Origin: Ilex aquifolium
Lineage: Eukaryota; Streptophyta; Magnoliopsida; Aquifoliales; Aquifoliaceae
Direction: 5' to 3'
Assembly: GCA_951799425.1 (NCBI GenBank)
Contig: OX637393.1
Location: 11,638,744 to 11,702,743, forward strand
Length of the DNA stretch: 64,000 bases
This document shows positions 23,221 through 33,000 of this stretch, piece after piece. The stretch's first letter is position 1; each line of letters opens with the position of its first letter. The notes beneath the pieces are model-generated. The model searched no databases, was not told where the DNA came from, and saw only the letters and a program-made list of their open reading frames with translations. The translations under genes and the position numbers were made by a program.

Positions 23221-24630
23221 TGCTCCGTTTGGTATGATGAAAAAATTGAAAGATGAAAAGTTGGAAGGATAGAAAATTTGAGGGATAAATAAACATCATG
23301 CTTGGTAAAGAAGGAAAGTATGAAGAATGAAAAAGTGGATGGATAAACTTTCCTTCCAACTCACCAAAATTAATCCCTCCAAAATTGGAAGGAAAGTGAT
23401 AAAAAGTTAATTATTTGTGTTGAAATGTATTTTATTTTGTTTATATATCGTTTGATATATAAATATATTATATTTATCAATTATATATTATATATCTATA
23501 TAATAAAGTAGCTTACAATTCAAATTTCAAAATATAAACAAAGTGACTTTTGCTTTTTGCTTTTCGCTGTTCAGATCGCTTTAAATTTTATTTTAAAGTT
23601 AATCTAACGGCTAATATTAACACTCTAAATTTAATAGAAAAAATAGGCCCCTAAGGGTGTGTTTGGAGTGACTTTTTAAAAGTACTTCTAGAAATTATTT
23701 CTCATAAGTACTTTTAAAAAAAAAATAGTGTTTGAAATTGCCCAACCACTACTTCTACCACCACCACCACCACTCCCCACCGCCACCACCACCCCGGCCA
23801 CCACCATCACCACCGCCATCACCATCGTCGCCACCACCACTGTAGCCGTCGCCACCACTACCACCGTCGCCGCCACCACCACCACAATCGCCGCCGCCAC
23901 CGCTGTCACCACCACCACCACCATTGTCGACGCCGTCACCGCCGCCACCACCATCACCGCCACCCCCACCAACACCGCCATTACCGTCGCCTCCCCCGCC
24001 TCGCCACTGCCTCCACCACCGCCGCCGCTGCCATCATCACCACCTCCACGACAAAGCCATCGACATCGCCGCCACCACCACTACCACCACCACACCCACC
24101 GCCGACGCCACCACCACCGTCGCCGCCACCACTGTCACCGCCACCGCCGCCACCACCGTCGCCGCCACCACTAATGCCATTGCCGCCACCACCACCGCCA
24201 CCACGGTCATTGCCACCCACCACAACCATCACCGTCTTCTACAACCACCACCTCTCACCCCCACTACAACCGATACTTAAATTCATTTATCTCTCATTTA
24301 TGTTTGTGATTTGATTTTGGATATGAATATAAATATGTTTATTGTTTATTATTTTTTATTATTTTGTGCCTTCAGGCACATGCAAACATTAATATCATAT
24401 ATAAATAAAATGGTAAAATATTATTTATACCTTTTTAAAAAATTTAAAAATTATAAATTAAAAAAAATATATTTTTTTCATCTTACCAAGCACAAAAAAA
24501 ATTAGTAATTTTTATTTTTCATCCATTCAACCAAACACAACAAAAGGAAAGTGTATCATTCATACTTTCCTTCCTTAGACGATAGAAAGTGTATCCCTCC
24601 TACTTTCCATCATTCCTACCAAACGAAACA
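23221..24630. mobile_element. PIF/Harbinger-like non-autonomous element, TTA target duplication
   Basis: The left end TGCTCCGTTTGGTATGATGAAAA and the right end, whose reverse complement is TGTTTCGTTTGGTAGGAATGATGG, are imperfect terminal inverted repeats. TTA flanks both sides (23218-23220 and 24631-24633). A 3-bp TTA/TAA duplication with GTTTGGT ends is typical of Tourist/PIF-Harbinger elements. Subterminal GGAAAG and CTTTCC motifs recur in opposite orientation at both ends. There is no transposase. The middle holds a long CCA/CCG microsatellite and, at 23646-23740, a piece beginning GGGTGTGTTTGGAGTGAC that resembles the end of another small DNA transposon. Confidence 0.65.
23750..24255. repeat. 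CCA/CCG compound microsatellite of about 500 bp
   Basis: Nearly continuous imperfect trinucleotides (CCA, CCG, CCT, TCA, GTC) give long open frames on both strands, encoding Pro/His, Thr/Ala or Val/Ala/Gly polymers. These frames are not genes: no start context, no domain, and the same happens in several frames. Confidence 0.85.
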
Positions 24631-24760
24631 TTAAGCTTTGAACTGGACTGAGGTCATAAGCTAAATCTAACATGGCTTTTGATTTTGGACTTATCTTTTG
24701 ATGATTTAGACCTAACTCATGAATTGGGCCAGGCCCAGTTGAATCTGGGCTGGTCAAGAT

Positions 24761-26880
24761 TATGTAGCTTTTCGTCTGTGTTCCAAAACTGAAGATTTCA
24801 TAGTTTATTTCAGAGCCAATTGTATAAGGAACCAATTAGAGTTATGTCTATTTTTGGTAACAAATGGACATCCTATAAAGTCGTAATAGTATTTTGTGAC
24901 ACCACAGATTTATTAGGATAATCGGACACGACATAAACTAATTAATATATAAATAATAAATGGGTCAAGTTAGTGTCAAACATAGATAATTGATTTTAAC
25001 ATCATAAATCTATTAAATTGTTACTATTATTTCTTAGTAAAGTATTGCATAAACTATTGTAAAGATAAATAATTTTTGTTTGTCGTATTAGATACTAGAC
25101 CAATCGGATTTTTAGCTCATGGAGACCTATATGTAGTGGAAATGGATGAGAGCTCAAACGAAAATAATACGATACCAAGATGATACAAATTTAAAATGAC
25201 CAGACATAAACACCACAAGACATGACTTGACCTCCATCGCTACCAAAACCCCATGTTGAACGATTTGCCTATATGCATATTAGAAACCAATTTCTGATTT
25301 TGACCTTAAAATGTGTCCCAGAAGTCTGGGATCACCAAATATGCCTTCGGATATCAGAGATTTCGCCCATGATGTGTAAGTACTACATTTCGGAATATAC
25401 ACATTACTCCATAGTTTTTGATTAAAATGTTAGGTTTTCATCCACATCTGCGGAAGTGAATTCCATGTGCCAAAAAGGATAGGTTAGGCTTTATGTGTAA
25501 GCATGTAAGGGAGTGTAAACGGAAACTTAAATAAAGGACTCTTTCGTACGTCTTGTTCAGATCTTGGCCTACCCTATTTTACAACCATCACCTTGTGTGG
25601 TTGTAAACCACTCCTCGTGCAATTTTAGGCATCCCTGAGGTTAATTTGTACATATCAGTATGACCTTTTCAAGTTCTGAATACTAGCATTCTGTTTTTAT
25701 GGGGTGTTGGGGGGAGGGGGAGGAGGGGAGGGATTTAGATTACCTTCTCTCATCTAACTCCTTACAAACCGAATGGTGTTATTAACATGTTGAACGATTT
25801 GCCTTTATGCATATTGTCCTCCAGGGAGATGCGGATTGCCCTTATTTGAAGTTCGGATAATCGTTGACAACACTACCATACTAGATTAGTTTGAGCATTT
25901 TTTGACCAACTTGACAACAATATTAATCATGTATGTTTTAACATTATATTTTTAAATCTAAAAAGAATTGACAGTCTTACTCAAAAAAATGGTTAAGATT
26001 ACAAAATATGTAATATATCTATTGATTTATTTATTTGTGGCTTTGTCATTAATTATACAAGTTATATCTGCCATTATAGGGATATAATTTTGTATTATAA
26101 CAAGTGTGAAAACTCGATTGCGTAACCGAAAGGGTAATAATTAGGAGACTAATAATATAATTTTATACAAAAAAAAAACATTTTCAATGATATTGCTAAC
26201 CATGCAAGGTTTTTTAACATGTGAAAACTGGTTGAAATTATAAATGATTGTAATTTTATAAAGAATTGTAAATAATCTTTTTTTTTTTAACTATTTTTTG
26301 CATGTATAAACTATGCATAACAATTTTTGGTTTAGGGAATTTTTAAATGTCAAATTTGATGTATATAATTAATGTATCATCTTAATTTTATTGAGTAGAA
26401 AAAAAAAATTAAGTGCTCACTCTAAGAAGATTTTTTGGCTCCGGCCCTGAATGTATAGGCTTCAAGAAGAAGTGAACACTGCTGCACTTTCAAAATAGGA
26501 AATGCTTCACTTCTCAAATTTGTATCCCAAGTGAATGTAAATTATTAGAGAATTGGTTATTGGTTACCATTGGAATTGATTGGGCTTTGGAGGACTGGAC
26601 CAATCATCATACTGACATACAAGAAACCAAGAACAATCAAGACCAGATCGGGTTACCATTTGATTTAGCATGAAAAACGTGGGATAAATTACTGAAAAAT
26701 GTGAGTGTTTTCACAATGGTTGAGTGTTTTTATTGTTCAACCAAAGTGGCGCAGTGTACAAGTTAGTTAAGTTTTATTTTCTTCTTTTCTTTCTTTTTCT
26801 TTTGACGTGTAATTTTTACTCTCATTCACCAAATAAGATCAAAATTATCAAACTGTAAACAATAGTGAAATTAAGCAATC
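24761..26880. other. Intergenic; G-rich tract and a split 30-bp repeat
   Basis: No gene recognised. A G-rich tract at about 25699-25734 has several runs of three or more G. TGTTGAACGATTTGCCT.TATGCATATT occurs at about 25255 and 25790. Near 26447 the phrase GGCTCCGGCCCTG resembles the terminus of a hAT-type element whose other end I could not find. Confidence 0.4.
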
Positions 26881-26885
26881 AGACT

Positions 26886-26891
26886 TTTATT
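26886..26891 (-). terminator. Candidate poly(A) signal of the oxidase gene
   Basis: AATAAA on the minus strand, about 120 nt downstream of the oxidase stop codon. Plausible by position only. Confidence 0.4.
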
Positions 26892-27013
26892 ATGCATTTC
26901 ATATGTAATAACATAAACATGTATCTGATCCATATCCCATGAGCCTTATATAAAAATATTATATAAAACATGTAACACTTAGGCAAATACGTGTTTCATC
27001 TGCTCAAGGATTT

Positions 27014-28612
27014 CTACCACAATGTCGCAGAAGGAATGCTTTGTTCATCTCTAAAGAAATTATTGGGATCAACCATCGTCTTCACTTGCACCAATCTCTT
27101 GAAGTTGTTCTTAAAATATCGAAGACCCCAAATGCTTGCTTGCATATAGCTTGTATTGCCTTTATTGTTCACACCCAAGTCTAGATCCCTATAGTTGAGA
27201 TACGCAGCTCTTGGAGACTTGGAAACATAAGAAGCCATAAAACTGTAAAGCATTCGGATCCAACTCATATGTCTTTCACTTTCTGCTTCTTCCCCCCATC
27301 CTACTGCATAATGTACCATGTAAATATTTCCTGATCTGTGAGGAAAAGGTATCTCAAATTCTGAAATCCCACTCAATCTTCCACCATAAGGACTGAACTG
27401 CAACTCAGTTCTACCGATATCTTCCTTATATAACCATTCCCAAATCCTTTCGAGTCCGTTTTCAGAAATAGGCTCTTTCACGTAATCTGATTTTCCTTTG
27501 AAAAAAGAGACCTGATATCTACCAACAACAGTCCCATTGCGCAAAATATCGGGTGATTCTCCACTCGGAAAGCCTGCAAAGTAAAGGATGGATTCGATCC
27601 AACTCATTTCTGTGCAATCTTCTGTCACCAAACCTAGCTCAGGAAAGCTTTTCGTCATCAATGGGAGGAGTTCATCAACTCCACCAAGGAACAAAGTAGT
27701 GAAGGAAACTTGTATCGTTTTATTTCCGTCTGAAGTGGAATTGGTAGTTCTTATGTGAAGTCGGATGAGTAGGTTTTCATCAATCTTGTCTGCAACATAT
27801 TGCCAACGATGCACAAGCTTGGTCGCATTTTGCTCTAAAGTCCTGATTACGTTGAAAACAGTCACTTGTTGGGGAACAACATGTAATTTTATCTTCCATG
27901 CAAGAATGACTCCAAAACTAGCACCTCCACCTCCTCTAATGGCCCAAAAGAGGTCTTCCCCCATAGATTTTCGGTCAAGAATTCTCCCATTAACATCAAT
28001 GATTTGTGCATCAACTATATTATCCGCAGCAATGCCATATTTACGGGACATCATGCCATACCCTCCCCCACTGAAGTGGCCACCAACACCCACCGTAGGG
28101 CAAACACCAGCAGGAAAGGCAAGAGTCCGACTTTTTTCAGCAATCCTATAATAGAGTTGTCCAATAGTGGCACCTACTTGGACCCATGCAGTATTATTTT
28201 GAGTGTCCACGGAGATTGATTGGAGATTTCTCATATCAATTATGACAAAAGGGACTTTCGAAAGGAAAGAAAGTCCCTCGTAATCATGCCCTCCACTCCG
28301 AACTCTAATTTGTAGGCCAAGCTTTTTGGAACAGTATAAGGCTGCTTGAATTTGAGATTCATGCAGTGGTGTAACAATTATAGGAGATTTTAACGTTGCA
28401 GCTGATACAAACCGCAAGTTTCGTACAGATGATAGTAAGATTGATGAATATGAAGCATTGTTTGGGGTGTAAACGACATTGGATATTGAGTTCGAGTTCT
28501 CAGAATGAAGGGAAAGACATTGAAGAAAATCTTCATGCGAATGAGCCGAAGCTTCCCATGAAGTTGAGAAAAGAAAAAGAAGTGAAAACAATAAACTTGT
28601 TGAGGTTTTCAT
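27014..28612 (-). CDS. Berberine-bridge-enzyme-like FAD-linked oxidase
   Basis: An intact, intronless 532-residue protein, the usual length for plant BBE-like enzymes. Residues 1-23 form a signal peptide ending in ASA, so the protein is secreted or enters the vacuolar route. The FAD-binding domain carries RSGGHDYEGLS, with His109 as the probable 8-alpha FAD link, and CPTVGVGGHFSGGGYG, with Cys171 as the probable 6-S-cysteinyl link, indicating a bicovalent flavin. The C-terminal BBE domain has YGGRLSG, EIPFPHR and YLNYRDLDLG. Several Asn-X-Ser/Thr sites suit a glycoprotein. Family members oxidise alkaloids, monolignols, cannabinoid precursors or oligosaccharides; the substrate here cannot be read from the sequence. 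All key residues are present, so it is probably functional. It is the only clear host gene in the window, and no neighbour suggests a pathway. Confidence 0.95.
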   Translation of the reverse strand: MKTSTSLLFSLLFLFSTSWEASAHSHEDFLQCLSLHSENSNSISNVVYTPNNASYSSILLSSVRNLRFVSAATLKSPIIVTPLHESQIQAALYCSKKLGLQIRVRSGGHDYEGLSFLSKVPFVIIDMRNLQSISVDTQNNTAWVQVGATIGQLYYRIAEKSRTLAFPAGVCPTVGVGGHFSGGGYGMMSRKYGIAADNIVDAQIIDVNGRILDRKSMGEDLFWAIRGGGGASFGVILAWKIKLHVVPQQVTVFNVIRTLEQNATKLVHRWQYVADKIDENLLIRLHIRTTNSTSDGNKTIQVSFTTLFLGGVDELLPLMTKSFPELGLVTEDCTEMSWIESILYFAGFPSGESPDILRNGTVVGRYQVSFFKGKSDYVKEPISENGLERIWEWLYKEDIGRTELQFSPYGGRLSGISEFEIPFPHRSGNIYMVHYAVGWGEEAESERHMSWIRMLYSFMASYVSKSPRAAYLNYRDLDLGVNNKGNTSYMQASIWGLRYFKNNFKRLVQVKTMVDPNNFFRDEQSIPSATLW

Positions 28613-28650
28613 CTTTCAAGTTGTTGTCAATTTGATGTTGCTATATATCC

Positions 28651-28660
28651 CTATTTATAG
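28651..28660 (-). promoter_or_regulatory. TATA box of the oxidase gene
   Basis: CTATAAATAG on the minus strand, about 40 nt upstream of the ATG; a second TATA-like GGATATATAG lies 10 nt closer. This predicts a very short 5' UTR. Confidence 0.7.
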
Positions 28661-29286
28661 TGTACTTTTGGGGTACTTTTCTAAGACTAGAAAAGTTTGA
28701 ATACTTGCGTCATGTCTAGACTAATGTGGAAATCATCTAGGATTAACTTTATCCACAAGATATGAAAACACGTGAGTTGGGAAAATGAGAAATGGCTTGC
28801 TTAGCCTTTGAAACTTTGACCTCAATAATTTTTCGTGCACGAGTTAACCTAAATTTTCAACATTCATTCATCAGGGAAACGGGTGAGGGAAGGAAAAAGA
28901 AGGAAAATCATAAACAAAACAAAATGTTCTGTAATAAAATTTTATAAAAATGGCCTGCAAACAATATTTTAAAGATGTTGAAAATACTAATGGTCTTTGG
29001 TTCATAATCAAACAACTCAAATGAGCCATCATTGAACACGGAAATTCCGTACAAAAATCCAGTCTGCACTTGTGTTAATAATAATATTTTCTTTGATTCC
29101 GCAAAACTATTAAGGAAACCATGAGATGATTTCACTGATGAACCTTCTACGTAACTGTTTCTTCATAAAAAGATAACAATATCGGCATTGAACTTTCTGT
29201 GTTACTTGACATGTGGTACAAGTAATACAGTCAGATTACAATGAAGTTCTACCTATAAGCAATAAAAAATTGATTATTGGTCATTG
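28661..29286. other. Upstream region of the oxidase gene
   Basis: AT-rich. ACACGTGAG at about 28768 contains an ACGT core. No other gene seen. The young retrotransposon begins about 630 bp from the TATA box. Confidence 0.4.
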
Positions 29287-29291
29287 AATTC

Positions 29292-30001
29292 TGATGATAC
29301 CTAAAGTAAACCCCAGTTCTGAGCTCAGGAAAAGAGCTCAGTTCGGGAGTTTATGGAGAACTAAGCTGAGCTCATCCAGTAAGGTCTGAGCTCGCCCAAT
29401 CGGAACTTATATTCCCAACTAAAGACATGAGCTAAGAAACAATGAGAGGGCAGTAAAAAGGCAGTAGATACCCGAACAGGGGGAGTTAAGTCAATCCAAG
29501 GCAAGAAATCCGCTACCAGCCAGGATCCTATCCTAAAACCAAGGAGAGAATCCCCTAACACAAGGCAGAGAACTCGCCATCCGCGGTTAGCCATAAGGGG
29601 TTTAGGAAAGCCCGAGATTATAGAAGAAGATAGGGACGATCCCTACAATAAAGGAAGTAACCCCGAATTAGAGGTAAGCATGAGGCTATAAAGAGGAGGG
29701 GCAGCTTCCATTGAAAAGGACCTGGAAAACCCTAATACCTTGAGAATTCTGTTGTAACTTATCGAATTAGATCAATAAAGAGACAGGAGCAAGAGCCTCC
29801 ATTTGAGAGTGGACTAGCCGAGCTCATCAGCCGGTGAACCACTATATTTCTATTGTATTTCACACATTACACACGACTAATTAGAGCTTTCATTCCCCAC
29901 TTCACGAGCCTTGTAGCTCAGATGCCATATTAGTCCCCATGCAAACTGCTCACGCCAATTAATTTGGTCCTATAGCTCGTATCCGAAGGTTTACGCCATC
30001 A
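29292..30001 (+). repeat. 5' LTR of the Tat element
   Basis: 710 bp, TGATGATACC...TTTACGCCATCA. A TATA box TATAAAG lies at 29687-29693 and an AATAAA at 29774-29779, so transcription should start near 29720. The LTR is rich in AGCTC words, for example the palindrome CTGAGCTCAG followed by GAGCTCAG near its start. The 77-residue minus-strand frame inside it has no coding features. Confidence 0.95.
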
Positions 30002-30004
30002 GTT

Positions 30005-30022
30005 TGGCGCCGTCTGTGGGAA
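30005..30022 (+). other. Primer binding site of the Tat element
   Basis: TGGCGCCGTCTGTGGGAA begins 3 nt after the LTR. The same phrase follows the LTR at 58265-58836. I did not identify the tRNA. Confidence 0.75.
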
Positions 30023-30063
30023 CGACTGTTCCTGTTACAAGTAAGCTGATTCCTCAGTGACTG

Positions 30064-33000
30064 ATGGTAATAACTCGAAATATGAGCAGAAGCCAAACAA
30101 ACCTACCTCGAATGCAAGATCAGCCGGAAGCTGCCCACGGCAGGCAACCCGGGAACATCCAGGAGACGAATTCCCTCATTAATAACGAGTTGGAGGCCCT
30201 GCGTCTCGTCAACCAACGTTTGCTAAAGGAGAATGAAGAGCTGTCAAAGCTCGTACAACGCCCACAAGAGGCACCACCGGCCCATGAAGGCCAGAATAAC
30301 CCCCCTCATAGGGAACCTCGATACTGGGACCCCCATAGAGAGGTCAGCGAGGGGGGGGGAAGGCAGCCAGGCCAGGGGATATGTCCCCTACGTACCCCCT
30401 GATAATGGCCCTAACGACGAAGTGCAAAGTCGGAACGACAGGGGTGAGAGAGGTGATTTCTTCCCTTATCCGCAAGACAGGAGAGAGCAGCACTGGGAGC
30501 AACGCTTCAAAGATTTCCAGCAAGAGCTCAGCCATATGAAGGAGGCCGTAAAAAGTAAGGCCCCGGTTACAATGGATGTTTTGGTCCAGCAAACCGAATC
30601 CCCATTCACCACGGGGGTGCTACACTTCCCTCTCCCACCAAAATTCAGGATGCCTCAAATGGAGGTCTTTGACGGATCGAAAGATCCCGTGGATCATCTC
30701 AACACTTACAAGAACCAGATGGAGCTACATGGGTACCAGGATCCTGTACGATGCAGAGCTTTTGCTATCACGCTGAAAGGCTCCGCCTTAAACTGGTTTC
30801 ATAGGCTCCCGCCAGCCTCGATCTCATCCTTTAAAGAACTCTCCATTGCTTTTGTCTCTCATTTCATAGGAGCCCGGATACACAGAAAGCCGAGCTACCA
30901 CCTGCTGAATGTGAAGCAGGGTCCCCAGGAAAACCTGAGGACTTATGTCCAAAGATTTAACTCGGAGACATTGAAAGTAGACGTCCCGGATGAAAAATTC
31001 GCCATAACTGCTTTCATTGCAGGGTTGGGAGTGCAATCAAAGGATTTGATGTTCTCCATATCAAAAAACCCTCAGGCAAGTATGGCTGAGGTGTTAGCCA
31101 AGGCAGAGAAATATATAAATGGTGAAGAGGCACTCCTTTCTAAGGTGGTCGGTACGTCTTCACGAAAGGAAAAGGAAAAAGAAGAAAAGAGAAGGGACAG
31201 AAGCCCTAGGAAGGAAAAAGGACGAGAGAGGTCCCCAAGGAGGGACAGAGACCGCTCGCCAAAGAGGAGAGGAAATGTCAGAGATCGGCTGGGTCCCATG
31301 CAACCTGAACTACAACCCAGGTATGGGCCTCAGCGGTTTACCCCACTCACCGCTGCTGTGTCACAAGTACTGTATGAGGTCCAGAACGAGAAGTTTTTAA
31401 AATGGCCACCTAGGATGAAGGCAGACCCGGCAAAGAGGGACCCCACGAAGTACTGTGATTATCATCGAGATCATGGACACCACACTGATGACTGTATTCA
31501 ATTGAAGAAGGAAATCGAGTTCTTGATCCAGCGAGGTCAGCTGCGTCGTTTTATAGCCAATGATAACCTGAACCGAGCTCTTCCGCCTCCGCCACCCCGA
31601 CAGCAGGCACCTGCACCACACCAGCAGCCTCTAGGAGAAATCAGAGTGATATCTGGAGGTTTCGCAGGAGGTGGAGAGTCAAGCTCAGCTAGGAAGGTGC
31701 ACCTCCGGCGGATCAGAGCCGAAGAAGCTCTCGAAGTGCACGCTGTATCCAAGGCTCCACGCTTGGATACAGCTATCACTTTTTCAGATGCTGATTTAGA
31801 AGGGTGCCAATACCCCCATGATGATCCACTGGTGGTACGAGCTGTGGTGGCAAATAGAACAGTTCATCGGGTTCTAATTGATAACGGGAGCTCGGCAGAT
31901 ATTATTTTCGCACCTGCGTTTGACAGGATGGACATAGGAAGACAAAAACTTGAGCCAGTAAGCACTCACTTGCTGGGATTCTCCGGGGAAAGGGTGCTCC
32001 CCCTGGGTTCAATCCAGCTCGTGCTCACCCTGGGGGATCCACCTTGCCAAGCCACTACCACTGTCAAATTCCTAGTAGTCGATGCACTATCGGCGTACAA
32101 CATCTTGCTTGGAAGGCCATCCCTAAATTCTATGAAGGCAATCCCATCTGCCTATCATTTAGTCGTGAAGTTCCCTACAGAAAATGGAATCGGAGTGGTC
32201 CGAGGAGACCAGCGCGTAGCACGGGAGTGCTACTTGGCTTCTGTCAAAAGGAAGGAGGTCGAGAACATCCAACTGGATGAGCTCGACATGAGAGATGAAA
32301 TGGAGACAAGACCAATGCCATCGGAAGAGCTGGAACCAGTTCAGCTTGATGAGAAATCAGAACACCTTGTTTATGTGGGTTCCAAACTAAACGCTGAGCT
32401 CAAAAGACTCCTCATCCAGTTCCTAAAAAAGAATATAGGAGTGTTCGCTTGGAAGCAAGAAGACATGGAAGGAATTGATCCCTCGGTTATTACCCACAAG
32501 TTATGCGTAAACCCAACTTGCAAACCCATCAAACAGAAGAGGAGGAGCTTTGCTTACGAAAGGCAAAAAGCAATCAATGAGGAGGTCAGCAAACTCCTCC
32601 ATGCCAAGGCTATCAGGGAGGTTCATTACCCCACTTGGTTAGCAAATGTAGTTCTCGTAAAGAAAACCAATGGGAAGTGGCGATTGTGCATCGACTTCAC
32701 TGATCTCAACCGAGCATGCCCCAAAGACAGTTTTCCCTTACCTCGGATTGACCTAATAGTGGACGCCACTGCAGGGCACGAGCTCCTCAGTTTCATGGAC
32801 GCTTTTTCAGGCTACAACCAGATCGGGATGGATCCCAGCGATCAGGAGAAGACCTCCTTTGTGACTGAACAGGGAACATATTGTTATCAGGTCATGCCCT
32901 TCGGATTGAAGAACGCCGGAGCCACTTACCAGCGTTTAGTAAATAAAATGTTCCAGAGGCAAATAGGAGCATCCATGGAGGTTTACATTGATGATATGCT

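Larger units (their letters stand above)
22800..24760 (-). repeat. LTR-like repeat, minus strand, interrupted by a DNA transposon
   Basis: Reverse complement of the family at 7510-8025. The left part (22830-23217) aligns to 7627-8025. The part right of the inserted element (24634-24760) aligns on the minus strand to 7530-7620 through ATGAGTTAGGTCTAAAT and ATCAAAAGATAAGTCC. The two halves were therefore contiguous before the 23221-24630 insertion. Outer boundaries are approximate. Confidence 0.55.

Noticed and set aside
23728..24280. Long Pro/His, Thr/Ala and Gly/Val-rich frames on both strands
   Set aside because: All come from the CCA/CCG microsatellite; several frames are open at once.
29361..29594. 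77-residue minus-strand frame, repeated at 42067-42300
   Set aside because: The same frame in both LTRs; no domain, start context or splice signal supporting a gene.
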